Source: Chlamydiia bacterium
GTDB taxonomy: Bacteria > Chlamydiota > Chlamydiia > Chlamydiales > JAAZZY01
Length of the DNA: 10,612 bases
Assembly (NCBI GenBank): GCA_014239035.1
Contig: JAAZZY010000056.1
Span: forward strand, 1-10,612
Direction: 5' to 3'
Part shown: positions 1-5,207 of the stretch, in pieces
Layout of the letters: each line of letters begins with the position of its first letter
How positions within the stretch are numbered: the stretch's first letter is position 1
Notes under the pieces: model-generated
Databases searched by the model: none
The model's input: the letters and a program-made list of their open reading frames with translations, nothing else
Told to the model about the DNA's origin: nothing
Position numbers and translations under genes: made by a program

Positions 1-916
1 TCTGCAAAAGAAGGTAGCGAACATGTTTTCCCTTATAGCCTTTTTTAATAAGTTCTCTTAGAGTGAAAAAGTTACCCAAGCTCTTCGACATCTTTTTGCC
101 TTCAACAATAAGATGCTCAACATGTACCCAAAAAGAGCAGAAGGTTTTGCAGGTGCAGGCCTCAGACTGAGCTATTTCATTTTCATGGTGAGGAAAGATA
201 TTATCGACTCCTCCCATATGAAGATCTAAAGTCTCGCCTAAATATTTAATGGCCATAGCAGAGCACTCCAAGTGCCAGCCAGGTCTTCCTTTTCCAAAAG
301 GGCTCTCCCAGAAAATGGAGCCATCTCTATCTTTATCATAGGCTTTCCAAAGAACAAAATCTGTAGCGTTTTCTTTGTCGTACTCATCTTGCTCAAGCCT
401 CTTAGAAGCTCCTTCTTGAAGCTCATCGAGATTTAAGTGGGAAAGATCTCCGTAATTGCCAAACTTTCGAATAGAAAAGTAAATGCTTTGATCTGAGCCT
501 TGGTAGGCAATTCCTTTCTTCATAAGTGTTTGAATCATGCCGATCATCTCAGGAATATGATCTGTTGCTTGTGGGTAGACATTGGCAGGATCGATTTGAA
601 GTGCTTTAAGATCCTCAAAAAATGCTTCTTTAAAAACTTTAGTATATTCATCTAAAGAAAGATTTTTCTTGATAGCCCCTCTAATGGTCTTATCATCCAC
701 GTCAGTGATGTTCATTACGTGATAAACATTATAACCAAAGTATATGAGAGTTCTTTTTAAAAGATCTTCAAAGACATACGTTCTTAAATTTCCAATATGA
801 GCATAATCATAGACAGTGGGGCCGCATGTATAGAGGCGAACCTTGTCATCAGATTTGGGTTTGAAGACTTCTTTTTTTAAAGTCTTAGTATTAAAAAGGT
901 GGATAGATTCTTTCAT
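1..916 (-). CDS. cysS: Cysteinyl-tRNA synthetase, N-terminal 305 codons (cut by left window edge)
   Basis: Class I aminoacyl-tRNA synthetase that charges tRNA-Cys with cysteine in the cytosol. Translating the complement from the ATG at 914-916 gives MKESIHLFNTKTLKKEVF and then every family hallmark in order: YTCGPTVYDYAHIGNLRTY near residue 30, which holds the HIGH-type ATP motif as HIGN and the first zinc-binding Cys; NITDVDDKTI; FVLWKAYDKDRDG; GWHLECSAM, with the second zinc Cys; MGGVDNIFPHHENEIAQSE, with the remaining zinc ligands; and the KMSKS loop as KKMSKSLGNF. The catalytic domain is complete. The anticodon-binding C-terminal part, about 150 residues in the family, lies beyond position 1. 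The start fits family N-termini, but only a weak purine stretch (TGTAAG) precedes it. The gene is divergent from the hemerythrin-like gene across 160 bp. Nothing in the visible part looks damaged. Confidence 0.97.
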   Translation of the reverse strand, partial: MKESIHLFNTKTLKKEVFKPKSDDKVRLYTCGPTVYDYAHIGNLRTYVFEDLLKRTLIYFGYNVYHVMNITDVDDKTIRGAIKKNLSLDEYTKVFKEAFFEDLKALQIDPANVYPQATDHIPEMIGMIQTLMKKGIAYQGSDQSIYFSIRKFGNYGDLSHLNLDELQEGASKRLEQDEYDKENATDFVLWKAYDKDRDGSIFWESPFGKGRPGWHLECSAMAIKYLGETLDLHMGGVDNIFPHHENEIAQSEACTCKTFCSFWVHVEHLIVEGKKMSKSLGNFFTLRELIKKGYKGKHVRYLLLQ

Positions 917-922
917 CTTACA

Positions 923-941
923 GGCTAAAAATTAACTAGCC
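923..941 (-). promoter_or_regulatory. Small inverted repeat in the cysS leader
   Basis: GGCTA (923-927) and TAGCC (937-941) form a perfect 5-bp arm pair with a 9-nt loop. The repeat ends 6 nt before the cysS ATG on the minus strand. As RNA it could sit over or beside the weak ribosome-binding region. It is far too short for a T-box leader. Any function is inference from position only. Confidence 0.25.
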
Positions 942-1013
942 GTATTTTAGAAAAAAAAAGACTAAAATGGAATATTTAATATAAAATGGCTTAATCTCAA
1001 GCTGTTTCTTTTC

Positions 1014-1043
1014 TTGACTTGGCAAATAGAATCAACATAAAAT
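1014..1043 (+). promoter_or_regulatory. Sigma-70-type promoter of the hemerythrin-like gene
   Basis: A -35 box TTGACT (1014-1019) and a -10 box TAAAAT (1038-1043) are separated by 18 bp, each matching the consensus at five of six positions. Transcription would start near 1050, giving a leader of about 27 nt. A Shine-Dalgarno GGAG (1067-1070) lies 6 nt before the ATG at 1077. I found no equally good promoter for the divergent cysS in the same 160 bp. That stretch otherwise holds AT-rich DNA with a run of nine A at 951-959. Confidence 0.6.
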
Positions 1044-1076
1044 AGTCGCTATTTTTTCATAAATCTGGAGAAAAAG

Positions 1077-1745
1077 ATGAGACATTTACTCTATCGTGAG
1101 CACAAATACGTTAGCGCTGCATTTAATAACCTTGAACGCGTAATTGCCAAGGCAGATTTTAGAGAAGAAGAAGACTTATCGAAAGTAACTCAAAATTTTG
1201 AAGAGCTAGTTGGGATGCTCATGGGCCATGCTGCTCATGAAGATAATAGTTTCCACACTCTTTTGGCCCAGAAAGGATCATCAGTCCATGCAGGGGCTGA
1301 AGAAGATCATATTTTTTTAGATAAGCAGATTTTAAAAATTAGAGAATGCATTGAAAAGATAAAAGCAGCAGCTGATGGAGAAAAGGTTCAAAAAGGCTAT
1401 GATTTATATCTCACCTATAGAAAATTTGTAGCTGACAATCTTATTCATCTTCATGAGGAAGAAACTCAGATTTTACCAGAGCTGCAGCGGCTATATACCG
1501 ATCAAGAACTTCAGCAAATCGAAGCTAAAACCTACCAAGCGATGACACCAGATCAAATGCTGCATATGATGCAGGTTTTATTTCCTGAGATGAATCCAAG
1601 TGACAAAGAAGCATTTTTGACAGATATCCATCACTTGCAGCCTAAAAAGTTTGAAGCTATTTGGAAGCAAATCGAGACTACCTTAAGTCAAAAGGAGCAA
1701 GAGATGTTTTCAGAAAAGTTTGGGCAAACACATCAAAAAGTCTGA
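1077..1745 (+). CDS. Hemerythrin-like HHE cation-binding protein
   Basis: This 222-residue soluble protein has the spacing of a hemerythrin/HHE four-helix bundle, a fold that binds a di-iron centre and serves in oxygen, nitric oxide or iron handling. Candidate ligands are His9 (YREHKYV), His51 and Glu55 (the HxxxE motif in GHAAHED), His78 (AEEDH), and His124 with Glu129 (HLHEEE, an HxxxxE motif). The bundle covers about residues 1-140. The remaining 80 residues are helical and charged, with no motif I can name and no metal-ligand pattern. There is no signal peptide or membrane segment, so it should be cytosolic. It has its own promoter and a good ribosome-binding site, and converges on the DUF2000 gene with an 18-bp gap. 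The family assignment is good. The substrate (oxygen, NO, iron storage or redox sensing) cannot be told from sequence. Confidence 0.85.
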   Translation: MRHLLYREHKYVSAAFNNLERVIAKADFREEEDLSKVTQNFEELVGMLMGHAAHEDNSFHTLLAQKGSSVHAGAEEDHIFLDKQILKIRECIEKIKAAADGEKVQKGYDLYLTYRKFVADNLIHLHEEETQILPELQRLYTDQELQQIEAKTYQAMTPDQMLHMMQVLFPEMNPSDKEAFLTDIHHLQPKKFEAIWKQIETTLSQKEQEMFSEKFGQTHQKV

Positions 1746-1763
1746 AAACTAACTCTTTTGCTA

Positions 1764-2192
1764 CTATGACCAAAGCTTAAACTTGCCTGTGAGCTTTTTA
1801 ATGAGCTTGTTATCTCCAAATAGCCCAACACCTAAGTAAATAAGCTCATCTGCTGTTTGAAGGCTAACAAGGGCCTCAATTTTAGCGTCATTGGTAGTAT
1901 CGATCATCTCTTTGATAAAAAACATCTTCTCAATCTCTTCTTGGGAGTGAATCTCATCTGCAAACTCTTTTAAATCTGATGGGTCAGCTTTTAGGATCAC
2001 TATAGGAAATTGAGTGTTTCTAGGAAGATTCACAGCATCTTCAGTTGTAAAGTATTTGTCAGTTCCAAATTTTTCTCCTAACAAATTTCCAAAATAGGCA
2101 GACAGGTGACTTGCTGTATTTAATACCTGCCAAGGCTCTAAATCTGAGCTGATTACTAGGGTTATCCTCTGGTCAAAATCTTGTTTGGACAT
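1764..2192 (-). CDS. DUF2000 family protein
   Basis: This is a 142-residue protein of unknown role. Residues 8-35 (QRITLVISSDLEPWQVLNT and the helix after it) and the segment PIVILKADPSDLKEF (63-77) match the pattern I know for DUF2000, a family whose fold resembles type II peptidyl-tRNA hydrolase. The fold resemblance is family knowledge and hydrolase activity has not been shown to follow from it. The C-terminal half (TADELIYLGVGLFGDNKLIKKLTGKF) also fits, with the glycine-rich turn near 121-126. There is no signal peptide or membrane helix. The start is supported by AAGGAG about 7 nt upstream of the ATG. It is divergent from the ACT-type regulator and convergent with the hemerythrin-like gene, so it is probably transcribed alone. 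Confidence 0.75.
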   Translation of the reverse strand: MSKQDFDQRITLVISSDLEPWQVLNTASHLSAYFGNLLGEKFGTDKYFTTEDAVNLPRNTQFPIVILKADPSDLKEFADEIHSQEEIEKMFFIKEMIDTTNDAKIEALVSLQTADELIYLGVGLFGDNKLIKKLTGKFKLWS

Positions 2193-2227
2193 CTATTTTC
2201 TCCTTCTTAGGTGTTGTTTATACCTCT

Positions 2228-2256
2228 ATTTTACCTCATGAGGGAATGTTTGTATA
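2228..2256 (-). promoter_or_regulatory. Possible promoter of the DUF2000 gene with an internal palindrome
   Basis: On the minus strand TATACA (2251-2256) and TAAAAT (2228-2233) lie 17 bp apart, with four and five matches to the consensus boxes. The spacer contains the perfect 10-bp palindrome CCTCATGAGG (2234-2243), a possible operator. The whole region is AT-rich, so chance matches are likely. Confidence 0.3.
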
Positions 2257-2260
2257 AAAT

Positions 2261-2289
2261 ATGACAAAATGTTACATTTTAATTATAAA
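2261..2289 (+). promoter_or_regulatory. Promoter of the ACT-domain regulator gene
   Basis: ATGACA (2261-2266) and TATAAA (2284-2289) are spaced 17 bp apart, each with five of six consensus matches. Transcription would start near 2296, inside an inverted repeat listed separately. The leader would be about 40 nt, with GAGGGG (2328-2333) as the ribosome-binding site only 3 nt before the ATG. Confidence 0.5.
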
Positions 2290-2292
2290 TGT

Positions 2293-2307
2293 ATTGAATA
2301 GTTCAAT
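2293..2307. promoter_or_regulatory. Operator-like inverted repeat at the expected transcription start
   Basis: ATTGAA-TAG-TTCAAT is a perfect 6-bp dyad with a 3-bp centre. It lies immediately downstream of the TATAAA box of the ACT-domain gene and covers the expected start of transcription. A dimeric DNA-binding protein, possibly the gene product itself, would block transcription here. That role is inferred from position and symmetry only. Confidence 0.35.
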
Positions 2308-2336
2308 TTTGAGACGTTCTAGCCGCAGAGGGGACC

Positions 2337-2984
2337 ATGGATAAAATTTCAGATATTGTAGAAAAGCTTGTTACAGATGATGATTACATTATGCACTTAG
2401 GACCGGCCAATTTAATCAACTGGTCCTCATATGCTAGAAAGATTGCACCAGAGATAGAAAATATGCTCAAGAAAAAGGTTAAGATGGGCTCTATTGTCAC
2501 AGCTTTAACTAGGTATTTTAAAAATATCCCTTCTACAGAACTCTCCAAATCCACAGATCAAATTATAGAGCGCCTCTCTGTTCACTCCAATTTAGAGGGG
2601 ATTACTTTTGAGAGAAGCGAAAAGAGTAGTGAGAAAATTCAAGCGCTTTATCAAAAGCTACTACTATCTACTAATAGTTTCATTACACTTACCCAAGGAA
2701 ACAATGAGATCACCATTGTGGCAGAGTCTCAGTATGCTAGTAAATTCAGAAAAGAGCTCACAAGTCTCCCCAAAATCTATGACAAAAAGAGTCTCGTTGG
2801 GATCTCGATAAAGTTTCATTTAAAATATTTAGAAATACCTAATATTTTATTCCAACTGCACAAATCCATAGTGATTAAAAAAATAAATATTATAGAAATC
2901 ATATCAACTGCCACAGAGCTAACCTTTATTATTAACAAAAAAGATTTACACTTAGCTCTAGAGAGTCTTCAAAAAAGTCTTTAA
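2337..2984 (+). CDS. ACT-domain putative regulatory protein with N-terminal helical domain
   Basis: This 215-residue cytosolic protein appears to have two parts. Residues 1-61 are helical, with LINWSSYARKIAPEI followed by KKVKMGSIVTALTRY. I recognise this arrangement from small archaeal and bacterial ACT-domain proteins, where it looks like a DNA-binding or dimerisation unit. Residues 112-213 resemble the tandem ACT fold of aspartokinases: a beta-rich stretch SFITLTQGNNEITIVAESQ, then a helix, then ISIKFHLKYLEIPNILFQLH and a final strand-helix TFIINKKDLHLALESL. ACT domains usually bind small ligands such as amino acids. No kinase catalytic domain is present, so this is not an aspartokinase. 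It is transcribed alone, with a dyad at its transcription start that suggests regulation. The ligand and target are unknown. The ACT call is moderate and the DNA-binding role is inference. Confidence 0.6.
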   Translation: MDKISDIVEKLVTDDDYIMHLGPANLINWSSYARKIAPEIENMLKKKVKMGSIVTALTRYFKNIPSTELSKSTDQIIERLSVHSNLEGITFERSEKSSEKIQALYQKLLLSTNSFITLTQGNNEITIVAESQYASKFRKELTSLPKIYDKKSLVGISIKFHLKYLEIPNILFQLHKSIVIKKINIIEIISTATELTFIINKKDLHLALESLQKSL

Positions 2985-3009
2985 CGTTGAAAATAATCAT
3001 ATAAGCCTA

Positions 3010-3038
3010 TTGAAAATAAATCGTATATGAGCTATAAA
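3010..3038 (+). promoter_or_regulatory. Promoter of rpmJ-rpsN
   Basis: TTGAAA (3010-3015) and TATAAA (3033-3038) are exactly 17 bp apart, with five of six matches each, making this one of the two best promoters in the window. Transcription would begin near 3045. That leaves a leader of about 20 nt with GGAG (3053-3056) 8 nt before the rpmJ ATG. The -10 box lies inside the hairpin that can terminate the upstream gene. Confidence 0.55.
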
Positions 3039-3052
3039 TTAGCTCGTTTTTT
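3029..3052 (+). terminator. Rho-independent terminator of the ACT-domain gene, overlapping the rpmJ promoter
   Basis: GAGCTA (3029-3034) and TAGCTC (3040-3045) form a perfect 6-bp stem with loop TAAAT, followed after one G by six T (3047-3052). It lies 45 bp after the stop codon of the ACT-domain gene. The stem is short and AT-containing, so termination may be partial. The hairpin would not form in transcripts started at the expected rpmJ start near 3045. Confidence 0.55.
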
Positions 3053-3064
3053 GGAGAATTAAAA

Positions 3065-3202
3065 ATGAAAGTAAAAGCATCTGTTAAAGCAGACCCATCA
3101 AAGGGTGATGTCATTGTAAAGAGAAAAGGTCGTCTTTACGTAATCAATAAGAAAGACCCGAACAGAAAACAAAGGCAAAAAGGCCCTGCAAGAGTAAAAT
3201 AA
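3065..3202 (+). CDS. rpmJ: Large-subunit ribosomal protein L36 (bL36)
   Basis: This 45-residue basic protein of the 50S subunit binds 23S rRNA. The translation runs MKVKASVKADPSKGDVIVKR, then KGRLYVINKKDPNRKQRQ, ending GPARVK. The longer form, with N-terminal KADPSKGD and C-terminal NKKDPNRKQRQ, is the type I know from Chlamydiae. The 37-38-residue form common in other bacteria carries a C-C-C-H zinc set. No cysteine is present here, so this is the zinc-independent form. The start has GGAG 8 nt upstream. Its TAA stop overlaps the AAGGA ribosome-binding site of rpsN, which starts 15 bp later, so the two form one transcription unit. Confidence 0.96.
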   Translation: MKVKASVKADPSKGDVIVKRKGRLYVINKKDPNRKQRQKGPARVK

Positions 3203-3217
3203 AGGATTTCAGTTTCT

Positions 3218-3523
3218 ATGGCAAAAAAATCAATGGTTCAAAAGCAACTTAAAAGAGAAAGAATGATCTCAAAATATTGGGAGCGCAGACACAAGCTTAA
3301 AGATATTATCTCAGGTATTGAAACGAATGAAGAAGAGCGCCTAGAAGCTATTAACAAACTTAATAAGATGCCAAGAGATTCATCTAAGATTCGTAGTAGA
3401 AATAGATGTCAACTCACAGGTCGTCCTCGTGGATACCTTCGCAAATTTAAACTGTCTAGAATTTGTTTCAGAGAAATGGCAAGCCATGGTCTTGTTCCAG
3501 GTGTTATAAAAGCCAGCTGGTAA
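3218..3523 (+). CDS. rpsN: Small-subunit ribosomal protein S14 (uS14), zinc-free form
   Basis: This 101-residue protein of the 30S head binds the 3' domain of 16S rRNA. It begins MAKKSMVQKQLKRERMISKY and carries the signature NRCQLTGRPRGYLRKF at about residues 62-77, followed by LSRICFREMASHG and the C-terminal GVIKASW. At 101 residues it is the long, zinc-independent form; the short form is about 61 residues with a CxxC-CxxC zinc site. An AAGGA site (3202-3206) lies 11 nt before the ATG. It is the second gene of the rpmJ-rpsN pair. Both lie outside the usual S10/spc ribosomal clusters, which I recall as also true in Chlamydia. It converges on the GYF_2 membrane protein gene with only 4 bp between stop codons. 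Confidence 0.97.
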   Translation: MAKKSMVQKQLKRERMISKYWERRHKLKDIISGIETNEEERLEAINKLNKMPRDSSKIRSRNRCQLTGRPRGYLRKFKLSRICFREMASHGLVPGVIKASW

Positions 3524-3527
3524 AAGT

Positions 3528-3989
3528 CTATTCGAGCTCAGTTTTAAGATAATTGAGCTCTTCCAGAACCTTCCAATCAAGCATACCTTCAGACCATAGA
3601 TAAGTCTTAGTGTGGATTTTACCACCAGACTTTTCCTTTTTAAGTGCATCCAAATCAATTGGACCAACTTGGGTATGGTCGTTGTTTAAATAATACCACT
3701 CTCTTTTCTCAAGGGTTGTGGCCATTGGATTTGAGATCTCTTGGAGCTTAAGCTGCTCAGCTTCCAGCTCTTTTTCTTTAACAGCTTTAGCATCAGCTGC
3801 AAGCTGCATAGCTTTTTGAGAGGGGACTAATAAAAGGGCTACAAAGGCAAAAAATGAGAACAATAGCCCAAGAATAAACCATCCTCTAGGATCCCTACCT
3901 TTTTTCTTCGCAAAGAACATGCAGGCAGTTCCCCAAATAAGTCCCATGACAAGGGCAATAAGAAAGTCTCTTGGTGTTAATTGTGTCAT
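3528..3989 (-). CDS. Two-helix membrane protein with C-terminal GYF_2 (DUF4339) domain
   Basis: This 153-residue protein has hydrophobic helices at about 8-27 and 37-55. The short loop between them is basic (KKKGRDPRG) and the helices are followed by a charged, coiled-coil-like linker (60-95). The cytosolic end (97-146) matches the GYF_2 pattern: REWYYLNNDHTQVGPIDLDA, a TKTYLWSEGMLDW strand and a closing helix. Trp98, Tyr99, the Gly109-Pro110 pair, Trp132 and Trp139 are the recognisable residues. In the family this domain is thought to bind protein partners, often proline-rich. The positive-inside pattern puts the loop between the helices in the cytosol, which would place both ends outside it. 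If the linker is cytosolic instead, the first segment may be re-entrant, so topology is open. AAGGA lies about 13 nt before the ATG, a long spacing. No partner is evident from context. Confidence 0.75.
   Translation of the reverse strand: MTQLTPRDFLIALVMGLIWGTACMFFAKKKGRDPRGWFILGLLFSFFAFVALLLVPSQKAMQLAADAKAVKEKELEAEQLKLQEISNPMATTLEKREWYYLNNDHTQVGPIDLDALKKEKSGGKIHTKTYLWSEGMLDWKVLEELNYLKTELE
3534..3560. terminator. Hairpin shared by the convergent ends of rpsN and the GYF_2 gene
   Basis: Arms 3534-3543 and 3551-3560 pair over 10 bp (GAGCTCAGTT with AATTGAGCTC, one G-T wobble) around a 7-nt loop. It begins 10 bp after the rpsN stop codon and lies inside the last codons of the opposing gene. Neither side has a real T run: TTCC follows on plus, and GAATAGACTTTT on minus. 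It is therefore a stem that may stop or stabilise both transcripts rather than a textbook terminator. Confidence 0.4.
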
Positions 3990-4025
3990 AATTTATTTTT
4001 AATCCTTAATTGCTGATATATCCTC

Positions 4026-4054
4026 ATTCTAATCTATATTTAGATTAATATGAA
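4026..4054 (-). promoter_or_regulatory. Possible promoter of the GYF_2 gene with a dyad in its spacer
   Basis: On the minus strand TTCATA (4049-4054) and TAGAAT (4026-4031) are 17 bp apart, with four and five matches to consensus. The perfect 7-bp inverted repeat TAATCTA-TATT-TAGATTA (4030-4047) nearly fills the spacer and could be an operator or a chance feature of AT-rich DNA. Confidence 0.35.
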
Positions 4055-4092
4055 TTAAATTTGGTTGTCTCCAAGGGACCAAGATTAAAAGA

Positions 4093-4121
4093 TTGTCGCC
4101 AAATTTAAAATCTAATATAAT
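4093..4121 (+). promoter_or_regulatory. Promoter of the Asp23/AmaP-like pair
   Basis: TTGTCG (4093-4098) and a perfect TATAAT (4116-4121) are 17 bp apart. Transcription would start in or just after the run of six G (4122-4127). The short leader can form a GGGTA (4025-offset aside, at 4125-4129) to TACCC (4139-4143) hairpin, directly before the GGAGGAG ribosome-binding site at 4147-4153. This is the only perfect -10 box paired with a spaced -35 box that I found in the window. Confidence 0.6.
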
Positions 4122-4156
4122 GGGGGGTAACAATTTACTACCCGTTGGAGGAGAAG

Positions 4157-4606
4157 ATGGATGAAAAAGTAGATACTCAAGAACTAGAAGTTGCTGAAAC
4201 TACGTTTATTCGAGATATAGAAAATAGAGTATTTCAAGCCATTATCTTACAGGTTCTCATTAAAGTTAAAAAGATTACTTTACTTGAAGGAAACCTCATC
4301 GATGCAATCTTGCACCGCGGTAGTGTTGAGAGAATTAAAGGAATTTTTGTTGAACAAGAAGCAAAAAGCCCAACTATAAAAATTAAAGTTGAAGTGAATG
4401 TGCATTATGGAGTCTCTATTCCTGAAAAAGCTAAAGAGATTCAGCAAAAGATTTCTGAAGAAATTAATAAGCTCACAGGTCTACATGTTTCAACAGTGCA
4501 TGTGATCTTTAAAAATGTTTATCTTGATGAACCTAAGCTAGAAGAGACTCAAGTTCAGGATCTCAATAAATCTGAATTTGGCCTTCTTGAAGAAGAAACT
4601 AAATAG
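4157..4606 (+). CDS. Asp23/Gls24 family (alkaline shock) envelope-stress protein
   Basis: This 149-residue cytosolic protein has the Asp23 domain at about residues 13-122: a mixed segment ending IKIKVEVNVHYGVSIPE (74-90), a long helix KAKEIQQKISEEINKLTG, and a closing strand HVSTVHVIFKNV. This YGVSIP-helix-V-V-V order is characteristic of the family. The acidic tail (123-149) is extra. In Staphylococcus, Asp23 sits under the membrane by binding the anchor AmaP and responds to envelope stress. Carrying that role over is inference. I chose the ATG at 4157 because GGAGGAG (4147-4153) lies just upstream. An in-frame TTG at 4145 overlaps that site and is not a credible start. It is followed 5 bp after its stop by the membrane protein gene, making a two-gene unit. 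Confidence 0.8.
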   Translation: MDEKVDTQELEVAETTFIRDIENRVFQAIILQVLIKVKKITLLEGNLIDAILHRGSVERIKGIFVEQEAKSPTIKIKVEVNVHYGVSIPEKAKEIQQKISEEINKLTGLHVSTVHVIFKNVYLDEPKLEETQVQDLNKSEFGLLEEETK

Positions 4607-4611
4607 ATTTG

Positions 4612-5121
4612 ATGAAAAGTCATTTTTTTCATGCTTTTGCATCTCTAAATTTTATCTTTAGTGTGATATTTGTGGGACTTGGGTTATACATCCTCCCCAC
4701 TCATCCAGAGTGGTCCTACAAACTATCAGAGCTTTTAAAAAATAACCCTAATGCTTTTTCAAAAGTAGGTCAGTACCTCATGGCAGGTGGGGGAGCTCTG
4801 CTTCTCTTTTTTTATTTAATAAGCCGCAAAAGCTATTATCATCTTAAAGTGGATCCATCACTTGACGTCTCCATTGAAGAAAAAATCATCCATAAAGGAA
4901 TTAGTGAGCTTCTTCAAAATATTGAGCCTCAGAGGAATATTCCATTTACCCTCAACATCTATGGTCAAAATATAGAGATCATTGCAGATCTTTCTAAAAT
5001 CTCTTTTGAAAAACATGAAGGGCTTTTAGATAGTTTAGAGCCAAAACTCTCAGAGCTCATGAGTAAAGCTTATGGTCAGCCTAAAAACTTGACTCTTTCA
5101 ATAGCTGCTTTAAAAGCGTAG
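4612..5121 (+). CDS. AmaP-like membrane protein, likely anchor for the Asp23-family protein
   Basis: This 169-residue protein has two hydrophobic helices (about 9-28 and 53-70) joined by a 24-residue polar loop, then a basic turn SRKSYYHLK. The C-terminal half (about 105-165) predicts strand-helix-strand: FTLNIYGQNIEIIADLSKI, a helix LLDSLEPKLSELMSKAYG, and LTLSIAAL. This two-helix plus Asp23-like tail plan is that of AmaP, the membrane anchor of Asp23. The sequence itself is diverged, so the call rests on architecture and on the adjacent Asp23-family gene. The ATG at 4612 is preferred over the TTG just before it at 4609. No good Shine-Dalgarno site is visible, so translation is probably coupled to the upstream gene, whose stop is 5 bp away. 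Confidence 0.6.
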   Translation: MKSHFFHAFASLNFIFSVIFVGLGLYILPTHPEWSYKLSELLKNNPNAFSKVGQYLMAGGGALLLFFYLISRKSYYHLKVDPSLDVSIEEKIIHKGISELLQNIEPQRNIPFTLNIYGQNIEIIADLSKISFEKHEGLLDSLEPKLSELMSKAYGQPKNLTLSIAALKA

Positions 5122-5176
5122 ATACCAGTTAAACGCCGTCATAAATTTATATGCAGGCCAGGACCCGGGATAAAGG

Positions 5177-5207
5177 GAGCTTTTCAGGGCAATTAAAGGC
5201 TCTTTTT
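5177..5207 (+). terminator. Terminator of the Asp23/AmaP-like unit
   Basis: GAGCTTTT (5177-5184) pairs with AAAGGCTC (5195-5202) as an 8-bp stem with one G-T wobble and a 10-nt loop, followed by TTTTT (5203-5207). The stop codon of the opposing 47-residue gene (5193-5195) falls at the loop-stem junction. On the minus strand the same stem is followed only by CCCTTTA, so termination in that direction would be weaker. The 55 bp between the upstream stop codon and this hairpin show nothing I recognise. Confidence 0.6.

Noticed and set aside
238..426. 62-codon open frame on the minus strand
   Set aside because: It lies wholly inside cysS in another frame, while the cysS frame shows unbroken family motifs across it.
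917..1076. T-box or other riboswitch upstream of cysS
   Set aside because: The leader has only a 5-bp hairpin, with no T-box sequence or antiterminator pair.
1772..1797. AAAGCT/AGCTTT hairpin near the convergent hemerythrin and DUF2000 gene ends
   Set aside because: The 6-bp AT-rich stem has a 14-nt loop and lies within DUF2000 coding sequence, so it is too weak to call a terminator.
2608..2811. 67-codon plus-strand frame inside the ACT-domain gene
   Set aside because: Low-complexity, basic translation in a shifted frame with no ribosome-binding site. The ACT-domain frame covers the same bases.
3380..3667. 95-codon minus-strand frame spanning the rpsN and GYF_2 gene ends
   Set aside because: It overlaps rpsN on the opposite strand and the GYF_2 gene in another frame, both of which are clear family members. 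Its translation shows no domain.
4145..4156. Upstream TTG start for the Asp23-like protein
   Set aside because: The TTG and following codons are the GGAGGAG ribosome-binding site of the ATG at 4157.
4609..4611. TTG start for the AmaP-like protein
   Set aside because: It stands directly before an ATG, and there is no reason to prefer the rarer start codon.
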